Shown: positions 16,184 through 25,837, counted from the stretch's first letter. The stretch is DNA of 64,000 nucleotides from an unidentified bacterial endosymbiont (GCF_918797525.1 NZ_OU963893.1:1798001-1862000); one strand, 5' to 3'. Notes: generated from the sequence alone by a model not told the origin. Translations and numbers: made by a program.

Positions 16184-17219
16184 TTTTGTATTTTAATGTG
16201 ATAAGTGGCTTGTGCGATCTGGATCTGCATAGCTGTGATTGGATAGTGGGAATACAGTGAAGTTGTCAGTGAGAACGGCCCGTAGTACTCATTAGCGCGT
16301 GGTCATTCGCTCGGGGTTGGTGGCAGGTTTTCGCTGTCCACAACGTCAGATAGCGCCGCTGGTGGTTTTGGGGATAAGTTGCACCAATCTGAAGGGCGAC
16401 TGCTTACCGTGGGTTGCGCGATGTGCCAGCTTGGGCGCTGTTCTCTCTTCGTCTGCTGCGTTCTGTGCTGCTTTCTCTCAAGGATGGGGGAACGTCAGGG
16501 GGACAGGCTGTAATGCGTTCTGGGGCTGCTGGTGGACGTGGGTAAATGAAGATGGTGAACGTGGTCATCATCGGTGAGTAACAGGAAGGAATGATTCAGG
16601 ATTGAGTTAAATGTTAGTTGGATCTGAGCATGACCTGAGACTATTCCTGCCTACATCAGATAGTAACAAGAACAGATTATTATCAGAGTAGGTTAATGGT
16701 TAGTTCAGATCAGAGATAGAGAGCACACCTGAGTAGTGATTGACACACAGTAACAGACATACTCTCTTCTTTCATGACTAACATGAAAGATCACTGTTGT
16801 GCAAAGGTAGCTCTATCCCTTCGGGATAACAAACCTCCCTCGTGAACTTCGTGTGTAGGGTAGCACATTTTTACTCTTCTTGTCAAGAGTTATTACCATA
16901 AAAACTTAACGATTCCCACATGTTTTTTTAGCTCTCTCATACTCACGCCCTGGGTACTCACGCCCTGGGGTTCGGGGGGAATACCTCGATATTGGATTTC
17001 TGGACGGTGCGCTCTGGAAGCGTGATCTCTGTACTGCTCCACAATGTCACATGGTGCCAAGTGTCAGCGTGAAACCACTTAACAAGCCAGTATCGCCAAT
17101 CAGTTAACTATTAGTAGTAGCGGTAAAAGCAGCACAGGCGGGTGATACCTCAAAGGGGCTTCAGCTCTTTTTTTGTTTCTGGGGTGGGGGTCAAAAAAGG
17201 GGGCAGGCGTATTTTTAAG
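16184..17219. other. Right arm of the element, about 1 kb without genes
   Basis: No convincing coding frame was found. The region holds an exact 25-base copy (16419-16443) of a segment of the helicase gene (13852-13876), a hairpin CTTTCATG/CATGAAAG (16769-16789), a stem around 16816-16831 (TATCCC...GGGATA), and two tandem copies of the 15-mer TACTCACGCCCTGGG (16940-16954, 16955-16969). Related sequences TTAGTTGGATCTGAG and TTAGTTCAGATCAGAG occur near 16615 and 16701. It may be a non-coding RNA locus, an origin-associated arm, or decayed genes. Confidence 0.5.
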
Positions 17220-17280
17220 GTGAAGAAGCGATTACCGAGAGGGCGGGCTTGCGCCAGCAAGCAACTTCCCCTAAGCTGGC
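17220..17280 (-). repeat. Second inverted partial copy of the thiM leader
   Basis: Read on the minus strand this begins with GCCAGCTTAGGGGAAGT, close to the aptamer's end and platform start (GCCAGCGTAGGGAAGT), and ends with CGGTAATCGCTTCTTCAC, matching the thiM leader at 17395-17412 with one mismatch. It lies 24 bases upstream of the direct TPP aptamer, the same arrangement as at 3893-4225. A transcript reading rightward through it could pair with the thiM expression platform. Confidence 0.75.
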
Positions 17281-17304
17281 AAAAAGTAAGAGAAATGTAC
17301 CAAA

Positions 17305-17378
17305 TGACTCGGGGTGCCCTTCTTTGTGAAGGCTGAGAAATACCCGTACCACCTGATCTGGATAATGCCAGCGTAGGG
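17305..17378 (+). promoter_or_regulatory. TPP riboswitch of thiM (attR-like repeat)
   Basis: Complete thi-box aptamer identical over 74 bases to 4152-4225. It is followed by the expression platform and ribosome site (GGCAGGAG) of thiM. In E. coli the homologous riboswitch binds TPP and shuts translation of thiM. Here the natural upstream DNA has been replaced by the right end of the integrative element, and no strong promoter is visible between 17220 and 17304, so the source of thiM transcription is unclear. Confidence 0.96.
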
Positions 17379-17431
17379 AAGTCAGATGCCTTCCCGGTCA
17401 TCGCTTCTTCACGTAAGGCAGGAGCGAAACC

Positions 17432-18202
17432 ATGCAGTCTGACCTGCTCGATCTACACGTTTTACACTTGTTCCGAACCCGTTCCCCGCTCACGCACTGT
17501 ATGACTAACGACGTCGTCCAGACCTTTACGGCCAACGTCCTGCTCGCCCTTGGTGCCTCCCCGGCGATGGTGGTTGAAGCCGAAGAGGCTGAACAGTTTG
17601 CGGCGCTCGCCGATGCGCTGCTGATTAACGTTGGCACGCTTACCGCGCCCCGCGCCCAGGCGATGCGTCGGGCGATTGAGTGCGCGGTGGCGGCAGGCAA
17701 ACCCTGGACGCTTGATCCGGTGGCCGTTGGCGGCCTGGCGTTCCGCACCCGTTTTTGTCATCAAATTCTGTCCCTCAAACCCGCCGCTATCCGCGGTAAT
17801 GCTTCGGAAATCCTGGCGCTTGCTGGCATGAGTGCGGGCGGGCGCGGGGTAGACTCGACCGATACCGCCGCCAGTGCGTTACCTGCCGCACAGGCGCTGG
17901 CACGCCAGACCCACGCCATAGTTGCGGTTACGGGGGAGGTGGATTACATCACCGACGGACAGCGGACGCTGTCGATATCGGGCGGTCATCCGCTGATGAC
18001 TCGCGTGGTGGGAACCGGATGCGCGCTCTCGGCGGTGGTGGCGGCAAGCTGTTCGCTACCGGGCGACAGGCTGGATAACGTCTCCGCCGCCTGCGCCTTA
18101 ATAAAGCGTGCCGGGAGCGCTGCTGTCGCACAGTCTCATGGCCCAGGGAGTTTCACCAGCGCTTTTCTGGATGCGCTCTACACCCTGGAGGCGCAGGTAT
18201 GA
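17432..18202 (+). CDS. thiM: Hydroxyethylthiazole kinase ThiM
   Basis: A 256-residue kinase that phosphorylates the thiazole alcohol for thiamin salvage. The family features are [28 protein letters not shown] at the N-terminus, [14 protein letters not shown], and the [14 protein letters not shown] phosphate loop with the active-site cysteine. It is full length relative to E. coli ThiM. It is expressed behind the TPP riboswitch, and its stop overlaps the thiD start by 4 bases, so the pair is one operon. Confidence 0.97.
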   Translation: MQSDLLDLHVLHLFRTRSPLTHCMTNDVVQTFTANVLLALGASPAMVVEAEEAEQFAALADALLINVGTLTAPRAQAMRRAIECAVAAGKPWTLDPVAVGGLAFRTRFCHQILSLKPAAIRGNASEILALAGMSAGGRGVDSTDTAASALPAAQALARQTHAIVAVTGEVDYITDGQRTLSISGGHPLMTRVVGTGCALSAVVAASCSLPGDRLDNVSAACALIKRAGSAAVAQSHGPGSFTSAFLDALYTLEAQV

Positions 18203-19000
18203 AACGGATCAACGCCCTCACCATTGCAGGTACCGACCCAAGCGGTGGCGCAGGTATTCAGGCCGATCTGAAAACCTTTTCTGCCCTTGGGGCTTACGGC
18301 TGCTCCGTCATTACCGCGCTGGTGGCGCAAAATACCCGTGGCGTGCAGTCGGTTTACCGTATCGAGCCGGATTTTGTCGCCGCGCAACTTGATTCCGTGT
18401 TCAGCGATGTGCGTATCGATACCACCAAAATCGGGATGCTGGCAGAGACGGATATTGTCGAAGCGGTGGCAGAGCGACTTAAACGTTACCAGATACAAAA
18501 CGTGGTGCTGGATACGGTGATGCTGGCAAAAAGCGGCGATCCTTTGTTGTCGCTTTCCGCCGTTGAAACTCTGCGCAAAAAACTGCTGCCGCAGGTGGCG
18601 TTAATTACCCCCAATCTGCCCGAAGCCGCCGCGCTGCTGAGTGCACCCCATGCGCAATCGGAAGCGGAAATGAAAGAGCAAGGGCGGGCGCTGCTGGCGA
18701 TGGGATGCGGCGCGGTGTTGATGAAAGGCGGCCATCTGGATGCTGTGGAAAGCCCGGACTGGCTATTCACACCGGACGGCGAGCAACGCTTTACCGCCCC
18801 GCGCGTGGAGACTAAAAATACCCATGGCACGGGCTGTACGCTCTCGGCGGCGCTGGCGGCCCCTGCGTCCCCGGCGCCACAGTTGGGCCGAGACGGTACA
18901 GGAAGCCAAATCCTGGCTCTCGGACGCGCTGGCAAAAGCCGATACTCTCGATGTTGGTCACGGTATTGGGCCGGTTCATCATTTTCATGCATGGTGGTAA
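18199..19000 (+). pseudogene. thiD: Hydroxymethylpyrimidine (phosphate) kinase ThiD, one-base frameshift
   Basis: Residues 1-220 match ThiD (ALTIAGTDPSGGAGIQADLKTF, substrate and ATP sites, THGTGCTLSAALAA). After this the frame changes: the C4 run at 18860-18863 has one base too many. With C3 the frame continues LRPRRHSWAETVQEAKSWL and ends GIGPVHHFHAWW at 19000, the usual ThiD end. As written, the frame runs to 19032 with an unrelated tail of about 55 residues. ThiD phosphorylates HMP and HMP-P in thiamin synthesis and is normally essential for it, so a sequencing error is at least as likely as a real mutation. Confidence 0.9.
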
Positions 19001-19042
19001 GCCAGTATACTGGAAGGAAACATCACGTCTGAGAAAACAGAG

Positions 19043-19789
19043 ATGGAACAAGCGCATATCCGGTTAATCGCGCAACTGAATGAGCGGATTGCTGCACCGG
19101 ACCACACCCCGCTGTATCTGAAGTTTGCCGAAACGGTTAAAAACGCGGTACGCAGCGGCGTGCTGGTGCACGGCAATATTCTGCCGGGCGAGCGCGATCT
19201 TAGCCAGTTAACCGGCGTGTCTCGCATTACGGTGCGTAAAGCAATGCAGGCGCTGGAAGAGGAGGGCGTAGTGACGCGCGCCCGCGGCTACGGTACGCAA
19301 ATCGTCAATATTTTCGAGTATTCGCTGAAAGAGGCGCGCGGCTTTTCTCAACAGGTCGAGCTGCGCGGCAAAAAGCCAAATACGCTGTGGGTCAATAAAC
19401 GGGTGGTGAAGTGCCCGGACGAGGTGGCGAACCATCTGTCTATCGCACCAGGTAGTGAGGTCTTTATACTCAAGCGTATCCGCTACGTGGATGAGGACGC
19501 GGTCTCGATTGAAGAGTCCTGGGTGCCGACGGGGTTAATTCCCAATCCTGATGCGATAGGCATCTCGCTATACGATTACTTTCGCAGCCAGAATATTTTC
19601 CCCCAGCGCACCCGTTCCCGCGTCAGTGCCCGCATGCCGGACAGCGAATTTCAGGCGCACATCAATATGGACGACAAAATACCGGTGCTGGTGATAAAGC
19701 AAGTCGCGCTTGACCAGCAGCACCGGCCCATTGAATACAGCATCAGCTACTGTCGCAGCGATCTATACGTCTTTGTGTGCGAGGAGTAA
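19043..19789 (+). CDS. yegW: GntR/HutC-family transcriptional regulator YegW
   Basis: A 248-residue regulator. The N-terminal winged helix (about residues 22-80) includes LPGERDLSQLTGVSRITVRKAMQALEEEGVV. The C-terminal UTRA ligand domain begins near residue 100 (VFILKRIRYVDEDAVSIEESWVP). It is the same length as E. coli YegW. It converges on yegV with a 27-base overlap and probably controls the yegVUT genes; its ligand is not known to me. Confidence 0.93.
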   Translation: MEQAHIRLIAQLNERIAAPDHTPLYLKFAETVKNAVRSGVLVHGNILPGERDLSQLTGVSRITVRKAMQALEEEGVVTRARGYGTQIVNIFEYSLKEARGFSQQVELRGKKPNTLWVNKRVVKCPDEVANHLSIAPGSEVFILKRIRYVDEDAVSIEESWVPTGLIPNPDAIGISLYDYFRSQNIFPQRTRSRVSARMPDSEFQAHINMDDKIPVLVIKQVALDQQHRPIEYSISYCRSDLYVFVCEE

Positions 19790-20716
19790 CGCTTCGCGCG
19801 TGGGCGCGCAATCGCCGCCGCGCCGGCTGACCACCCAGGCGGCAACCGCATTGCCCAGCTCAACGGCATCCGCCAGCCGCCAGCCCGCCGCCAGCCCGGC
19901 AAGCGTTCCGCCTGCGTGGCTGTCACCAGCACCAATGGTATCTACCACTGTGGCGGCACATGCCGGAATGTAACCTGAGGCGTCTGCGTCATACCAGACG
20001 GCGCCGTCTTTGTCCTGGCGAATAATCAACGCAGAGCCGAATCGCTGCTGCCACTGTGCGCCCAGCGTTTCAACGTCTATGCCGAGCAATTCAGCAGCCA
20101 GCAGAGCTTCCTGGCGGTTAAGTGACACGATCGGTTTACAGGCCATAATCCGCGTCATCAGCGCGTCGGGGATATCCGCGATGCGCGGACCGAAATCGAT
20201 AAAGAGCGTCACGTTCGGCAACGCTTCCAGCCAGTCGGTTAGCAACTCGCCGCACGGTGATGCCAGTTGATAGCCAGACACATAAACCAGACTGTGTTGC
20301 GGCACGTTAAGCGCAGCAAGCCAGGAGGGTTGCCACTGGTTTTCCACCCCACTGAACGACATAAACGTCCGCTCGCCGTCAGGTTCCACCAGTGCCAGGC
20401 ACCAGCCGTTATCACCGGTTTCAGCTTCGATGGTGCTGTGCAAATCCTGCTTTTCCATCGCGTTGCGAATAATATCCGCCCATACGCCGTGGCCGATGGG
20501 CAGGGCGTTTTGCGCGGCGATCCCCAGCCGCTTCAGGGCAATGGCGATGTTGAGCGCGCAGCCGCCGATATTAACACCCTGCTGCTTTAGTTCGATATCA
20601 CAGCCGCGCCAGGGCAGGGCGTAGGCATCGGCAATAACGTCAACCACCGCCGCGCCCAGTACCGTCACCGGCCGCGTCGCGTGCAATGTTTCCAGGCGTT
20701 GGGTTAATGAACTCAC
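19763..20716 (-). CDS. yegV: PfkB-family sugar or nucleoside kinase YegV
   Basis: A 317-residue ribokinase-type enzyme with VGAAV-type start (VLGAAVVDVIADAYALP), GGCALNIAIALKRLG substrate loop and the C-terminal signature VVDTIGAGDSHAGGTLAGLA carrying the catalytic aspartate. The substrate is not known. It overlaps yegU by 4 bases in the leftward operon yegT-yegU-yegV, whose transporter resembles nucleoside permeases, so nucleoside phosphorylation is plausible. Confidence 0.92.
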   Translation of the reverse strand: MSSLTQRLETLHATRPVTVLGAAVVDVIADAYALPWRGCDIELKQQGVNIGGCALNIAIALKRLGIAAQNALPIGHGVWADIIRNAMEKQDLHSTIEAETGDNGWCLALVEPDGERTFMSFSGVENQWQPSWLAALNVPQHSLVYVSGYQLASPCGELLTDWLEALPNVTLFIDFGPRIADIPDALMTRIMACKPIVSLNRQEALLAAELLGIDVETLGAQWQQRFGSALIIRQDKDGAVWYDADASGYIPACAATVVDTIGAGDSHAGGTLAGLAAGWRLADAVELGNAVAAWVVSRRGGDCAPTREALLLAHKDV

Positions 20717-21717
20717 AGGCCCTCCCTTTGCTCCCGGTAGTGCAGCAGTTTTTCGCCGTAATAGCCAAAATCGAGCTGATTAACGGCGTCGAGTTGCTCC
20801 TTCAGCGCCGCATCAATCGCCTGCACCCCATGCAGCGCCCCGCAAATGGCCGTTGCCATCGCGCCGATGGTATCAGTGTCGCCGCCCAGGTTAGCGCATA
20901 AAATGGCGCAGCGGTTCGGGTCAGTTCCCGCCAGTTCGACCATCGCAATTGCCGCCGGAACGGACTCGATGGTGCTGGTGCCCGCGCCGATGAGTTGATA
21001 CACCCGATCGCACGCAGACTCTGTGCCGTTGGCTTCACGCACGGTTTTCAGCGCCAGCTCAATGCGTGCCGCCAGCGATGCGCTAAAGGTAGTGGCGTTG
21101 GCTTCCTGCGCATAGCGGGCGATCCCCGGAAGGGCATCGACGATGTTTTGCCAGCGTTCACCGTCGATAGCGCGGGAAATCGCCCAGGTAATGACTACCG
21201 CTCCGGCAATAGCAAGATCGGATTTATGCGTCGGGCTGGAGGCCTGCGCCACCTGGCCGACAAAGTGCTCCAGGCGAGTGGCTGGCAGCAGACAGCCCAG
21301 CGTCGAGGCGCGCATTGCCGCGCCATTGGTCACCCCGTTGTTTTCCAGCGCGCTCACCGGTTTCCCGTCGCGGATAGCATTAAGCGCGATTTTAGAGGTG
21401 GGGCCGAGCACGTTTTTATTGAACGCATCGAAATCAAGCGCCCAGCGCAGGATATGTTTGCCGATAACGTCGGCATCAATCTGTCCGTCGCACTCGATAA
21501 TGGCATCCGCCAGACACAGCGCCATTGAGGTATCATCGGTAAATTCTGCACGGTTGAAATAGCAGGCTGCGGAATTCTCTGCCGGGCCGGGCAGGAAACG
21601 GTCGATCCAGCCGAAGTGCGCCTTCACACGCTTTCTCGGCCACAGTTCCGATGGCATGCCCATCGCATCTCCTAACGCCTGCCCGTAAAGAGCGCCGAGA
21701 ATACGTTCTCGTTTCAT
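20713..21717 (-). CDS. yegU: ADP-ribosylglycohydrolase-family protein YegU
   Basis: A 334-residue protein of the ADP-ribosylglycohydrolase (DraG-like) family. The metal-binding motifs are visible: FTDDTSMALCLADAI near residue 60 and GGDTDTIGAMATAICGA near residue 275. These bind two Mg ions in the family. It is full length relative to E. coli YegU. Its start overlaps the corrected yegT stop by 4 bases, and it also overlaps yegV. It probably cleaves an ADP-ribosyl or related ribosyl compound brought in by YegT. Confidence 0.93.
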   Translation of the reverse strand: MKRERILGALYGQALGDAMGMPSELWPRKRVKAHFGWIDRFLPGPAENSAACYFNRAEFTDDTSMALCLADAIIECDGQIDADVIGKHILRWALDFDAFNKNVLGPTSKIALNAIRDGKPVSALENNGVTNGAAMRASTLGCLLPATRLEHFVGQVAQASSPTHKSDLAIAGAVVITWAISRAIDGERWQNIVDALPGIARYAQEANATTFSASLAARIELALKTVREANGTESACDRVYQLIGAGTSTIESVPAAIAMVELAGTDPNRCAILCANLGGDTDTIGAMATAICGALHGVQAIDAALKEQLDAVNQLDFGYYGEKLLHYREQREGL

Positions 21718-22992
21718 TTAACTTCCCCTTGTGTCAGCGCGGTATCGCCCTCAACCACCTCAATTGCGGTGATCTCGTTATCCGATTCGCGGAAAAAACA
21801 GCATGAACAGCACGGCGATCACAGCAATCATGATCCCTCCGAATGCCCACATTCCGGCCCAGTTGAAGGTCAGCCCATTCACCGGCTCTTTATATGCGAA
21901 CATTTTTTCCATCATCACGCCGCCCAGACGGTAACCCAGCAGGCTACCAAAGCCCTGACAGCACAGCGTAATCAAGCCTTGTGCGGCGGTACGCATATGT
22001 ACCGGCGCTTTTTTGTCCACGTAGATATACGCGGTCACGTAATAGAAGTCATAACTCACGCCGTGCAGCAGAATGCCGAGGAACAGCAGAGCATAAGTGA
22101 AGTACTGATCTGCGCCGCCGTAAACAAAGAAGGCATAGCGGATGGCGGCGGTAATCAGGCCCAGCAGTAAAACCTTCTTAATACCAAAGCGTTTGGTAAA
22201 GAAGGGCAGCGCGAGCATAAAGAAAATTTCAGAGAACTGGCCGAGGGTCATCCAGCCGGTGGCGTTTTTCATCCCCACTTCCGTGAGGTATCCGGTGGCG
22301 AAGATGTAGTAAAACGCCAACGGCATTGCGAACAGGAACGAACAGAAGAAGAAGACCAGGAAGTTTTTATCACGCAGCAGGATCAGCGCATCCAGCCCCA
22401 GCATCACCCTGAAATCCAGCTTGCCGGTACTCTTTGGTGGGGTATTCGGCAGGAACAGCGCGAACACGCCAAGCAGAAGCGAGCTGGCCGCAGTCATCAG
22501 TAGCGGAATGTTGGTATCTGAAATGTCGTTAAAGCCCATCATCTGCGGCAGGAATCCGCAGGCAAGGCCGGAGGCGATCCAGCCGATGGTGCCCATAACC
22601 CGGATGCGTGGGAAATCGGCCTCGACGTCATCCACGTTGGCAAAGGCGATACTGTTGGTCAGCGCGATGGTGGGCATGTAGGTCAGGGAGTAGGCCAGCA
22701 GCAGCGGGAAGAAGGTGCTGAACTGCGTTTGCTGTGCGGCGAAGTAGATCAAAATAGCCCCAGCGAACATCAGCACCGCCAGCACTTTCTGCGCGGCGAA
22801 GAAGCGATCGGTCAGCGAACCGACAAGGATCGGCGAGAGGATCGCCGCAATGGCGGTACAGGCATAAGACCAGCCAATTTCACCGGCCGTAAAACCGCTT
22901 TTGCTCAGCCACAGCCACAGTGGGACAAACCAGGCGCCCCAGATAAACCATTCAACAAACATCATGAATGACAGTTGGACTTTCGTTTTCAT
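21714..22992 (-). pseudogene. yegT: Nucleoside:H+ symporter-like MFS transporter YegT, one-base frameshift near the end
   Basis: A 12-helix MFS permease of the NupG/XapB group (FMMFVEWFIWGAWFVPLWLWL at the start). The preferred start is the ATG at 22992 behind AGGA; the frame opens at 23007. As written it stops at 21778 after FFPRIG. With the A6 run at 21793-21798 read as A5, the frame continues FRESDNEITAIEVVEG and ends at 21714, overlapping yegU, as in E. coli. Only the cytoplasmic tail is affected, so transport may survive even if the change is real. Confidence 0.9.
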
Positions 22993-23243
22993 TTTCTCAT
23001 CCTGCATGCCAGAGAGTGTACGGTCTTAACATACCATCCAATAATACCTTTTGAATACCTTTGTAGCGATTGTTTGATCGCTGTAACAAAATTGTTGTAC
23101 ACGAAACGCGCCAGCAGAGCATGCTGAAAAAAAAGCCGAGGCTGGAAAATCTGTTAAGTCGGTACCAGGCTTAGTCCTGCTCGCAAAAAGGCGGGCCTGG
23201 ATAACACACGCCGACATGACGTCGGCAAGACGGGAGCATCACT

Positions 23244-24296
23244 ATGACTGATATTGCACAGTTGCTTGGCAAAGACGCCGACGACCTTTTACAGCATCGT
23301 TGTATGACCATTCCAGCCGATCAGCTCTATCTGCCGGGCCACGACTACGTTGACCGGGTGATGATAGACAATAACCGACCGCCAGCGGTGCTGCGTAACA
23401 TGCAGACGCTTTATAACACCGGGCGGCTGGGCGGAACCGGGTACCTTTCCATACTGCCGGTGGACCAGGGCGTTGAACACTCTGCGGGGGCTTCGTTCGC
23501 CGCCAACCCGCTGTACTTTGATCCCAAAAACATTGTTGAGCTGGCCATTGAGGCAGGCTGCAACTGCGTGGCATCCACCTACGGCGTGCTGGCTAGCGTA
23601 TCTCGCCGCTACGCCCACCGCATTCCGTTCCTGGTTAAGCTCAACCACAACGAAACCCTGAGCTACCCAACCGAATACGACCAGACGCTGTACGCCAGCG
23701 TTGAGCAGGCGTTCAACATGGGCGCGGTGGCGGTGGGGGCGACCATCTATTTTGGTTCTGCGCAGTCACGTCGTCAGATTGAAGAAATTTCCGCGGCTTT
23801 TGAGCGCGCGCACGAGCTGGGGATGGTGACGGTCCTTTGGGCGTATCTGCGTAACAATGCCTTCAAAAAAGACGGCGTGGATTACCACGTGTCTGCTGAT
23901 TTGACCGGCCAGGCCAACCATCTGGCGGCGACCATCGGGGCGGATATTGTGAAGCAGAAAATGGCCGAAAATAACGGCGGTTATAAAGCGGTGGACTTTG
24001 GCTATACCGATGACCGCGTCTACAGCAAACTGACCAGCGATAACCCAATCGATCTGGTGCGCTACCAGCTGGCGAACTGCTATATGGGGCGCGCGGGGCT
24101 AATCAACTCCGGCGGTGCGGCAGGCGGCGAAACCGACCTCACTGACGCGGTGCGTACGGCGGTAATCAATAAGCGCGCGGGCGGCATGGGGCTGATCCTT
24201 GGCCGTAAGGCGTTTAAGAAAACCATGGCCGACGGCGTGAAGCTGATCAATGCGGTTCAGGATGTGTATCTGGATAGCAAAGTGACGATCGCTTAA
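23244..24296 (+). CDS. fbaB: Fructose-bisphosphate aldolase class I
   Basis: A 350-residue DhnA/FbaB-type aldolase, full length. It interconverts fructose 1,6-bisphosphate with glyceraldehyde 3-phosphate and dihydroxyacetone phosphate through a Schiff-base lysine, probably in [13 protein letters not shown]. The phosphate-binding end is [16 protein letters not shown]. In E. coli the gene serves gluconeogenic growth. It is transcribed divergently from yegT with a 250-base control region. Confidence 0.97.
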   Translation: MTDIAQLLGKDADDLLQHRCMTIPADQLYLPGHDYVDRVMIDNNRPPAVLRNMQTLYNTGRLGGTGYLSILPVDQGVEHSAGASFAANPLYFDPKNIVELAIEAGCNCVASTYGVLASVSRRYAHRIPFLVKLNHNETLSYPTEYDQTLYASVEQAFNMGAVAVGATIYFGSAQSRRQIEEISAAFERAHELGMVTVLWAYLRNNAFKKDGVDYHVSADLTGQANHLAATIGADIVKQKMAENNGGYKAVDFGYTDDRVYSKLTSDNPIDLVRYQLANCYMGRAGLINSGGAAGGETDLTDAVRTAVINKRAGGMGLILGRKAFKKTMADGVKLINAVQDVYLDSKVTIA

Positions 24297-24520
24297 GGCA
24301 TTACTGTTTACGCCTGCCCCTCATCCATAGGGGGGACGATCCGGGGACATGAAGAACGTTATTGAGCATGTTTACCCATGGTGATCGATTTTTCTTCAGG
24401 TCGATCACTGTCTCCGGGCTGCACAAGGGGTGAGGGCCGGATGAGGCGCAAGGAACCTTAAACTTCATTTCATTTGATGCAAACACCCATCCTGATCCAC
24501 TTCACAGTTCCCCTACCTTT

Positions 24521-24536
24521 TGTGAAAACTATCACT
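24521..24536 (+). promoter_or_regulatory. Predicted CRP site upstream of the enolase-ABC operon
   Basis: TGTGA-AAACTA-TCACT matches the CRP consensus (TGTGA-N6-TCACA) at 9 of 10 conserved positions. It lies about 150 bases before the first gene. It suggests catabolite control and use of the operon's substrate as a carbon source. The rest of 24297-24682 is non-coding and holds inverted repeats after fbaB. Confidence 0.55.
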
Positions 24537-24682
24537 CCCTGCCGTGCATATGCCCAAAAATTGGCCGACGCTTAGCGGAATTTGTCTAAGGCAGCGGACG
24601 AATTTTGCGCTTAAAGTGAGTTTCGAAACAGCTTTTCAAAATACAAGGCCGCTCTGAGTCTTCGTCGTGCTAAGGACTAATA

Positions 24683-25837
24683 ATGAAAATAGAATCTGTA
24701 AATGTTACCGTCTTCCAGTACCCGACGCGTCGGGTCTCCGACAGTGCGGGGCACTCGCACCCGGGCCAGGAAAGCATGGCTAAAATGGCAATGCTGACCA
24801 TCACCGCAGACGATGGCAGCAACGGGTATTCGTTCGCGCCGCCGGAAGTGGTGCGGCCCTTTGTGGTGAATACCTTCTTTCGCAAGGTGTTACTGGGCCA
24901 GGATGCGTTCAATCGGGAGCGTATCTGGCAGGATCTGGCGCACTGGCAGCGCGGCAGCGCCCATCAATTGACCGAGCGCGCGCTCTCCTTCGTTGAGCAG
25001 GCCCTGTGGGATCTGGCGGGCCGTAAACTCAATATGCCGGTCTGGAAACTGCTCGGCGGCTACCGTGATAAAGTCCCCGCCTATGGCAGCACGATGTGCG
25101 GTGATGACCTGCCGGGCGGGCTTTCTACCCCGGATGAGTATGCCAGCTTCGCGCAAAAGCTGGTGGCGCGCGGCTATAAGGCCATCAAGCTGCATACCTG
25201 GATGCCGCCGGTCTCCTTCGCTCCCAACCCCAAAATGGATGTTAAAGCCTGTGCCGCCGTGCGCGAAGCGGTGGGGCCAGACATCGACCTGATGATCGAC
25301 GGCTACCACTGGTACAGCCGCACAGAAGCGCTCTTTATCGGTAAAGAACTGGAAAAGCTCAATTTCGCCTGGTTCGAAGAGCCGATGGAAGAGGAGAGCA
25401 TGGCCTCCTACGCCTGGCTGGCAGAGAATCTGTCGATCCCGATTATCGGCCCGGAAAGCCTGGGCGGAAAACACCACAGCCGTGCGGACTGGGTTAAGGC
25501 GGGCGCCTGCGACATTTTGCGCGCCGGGGCCAACGGCGTGGGCGGCATTGCACCGACACTAAAAGTTGCGCATCTGGCCGAATCCTTTGGCATGGACTGC
25601 GAGATCCACGGTAACGGTGCGGCAAGCCTGGCGGTCATCGGCGCGATCAAAAACTGCCGCTGGTACGAGCGCGGCCTGCTGCACCCGTTCCTCGATTACG
25701 ACGAACCGGCGGCGTACCTTAATAGCCTGGTCGACCCGATGGACGAAAACGGCATGGTCAGCCTGCCGACCGGACCGGGACTGGGCGAAGACATTAATTT
25801 TGCATATATCGAAGCCAATACCGTCAGCCACGACTGA
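24683..25837 (+). CDS. Mandelate racemase/muconate lactonizing enzyme-family protein (enolase superfamily)
   Basis: A 384-residue enolase-superfamily enzyme. The barrel shows AIKLHTW (catalytic Lys position), then LMIDGYHWYS, WFEEPMEEE and GPESLGGK as the three metal ligands D, E, E, and DCEIHGNGAA as the acid/base histidine region. The superfamily dehydrates or racemises sugar acids and related carboxylates. The substrate cannot be told from sequence. It leads an operon with a complete oligopeptide/nickel-type importer, so the substrate is probably taken up by that transporter. Confidence 0.85.
   Translation: MKIESVNVTVFQYPTRRVSDSAGHSHPGQESMAKMAMLTITADDGSNGYSFAPPEVVRPFVVNTFFRKVLLGQDAFNRERIWQDLAHWQRGSAHQLTERALSFVEQALWDLAGRKLNMPVWKLLGGYRDKVPAYGSTMCGDDLPGGLSTPDEYASFAQKLVARGYKAIKLHTWMPPVSFAPNPKMDVKACAAVREAVGPDIDLMIDGYHWYSRTEALFIGKELEKLNFAWFEEPMEEESMASYAWLAENLSIPIIGPESLGGKHHSRADWVKAGACDILRAGANGVGGIAPTLKVAHLAESFGMDCEIHGNGAASLAVIGAIKNCRWYERGLLHPFLDYDEPAAYLNSLVDPMDENGMVSLPTGPGLGEDINFAYIEANTVSHD

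Noticed and set aside
16299..16577. 92-codon plus-strand frame in the right arm
   Set aside because: Composition is not protein-like, no ribosome site, no recognisable domain; it also contains the 25-base repeat of the helicase gene read in a non-coding frame.
4226..17304. P4-type phage satellite
   Set aside because: There is an integrase and a replication operon, but no P4-style alpha primase, Psu, Sid, delta/ogr or cos-related gene was recognised.
3893..17378. Assembly artefact as the cause of the duplicated riboswitch
   Set aside because: The bases on the inner and outer sides of the two copies differ, and an integrase adjoins one copy, as expected for attachment repeats. It is not excluded without reads.
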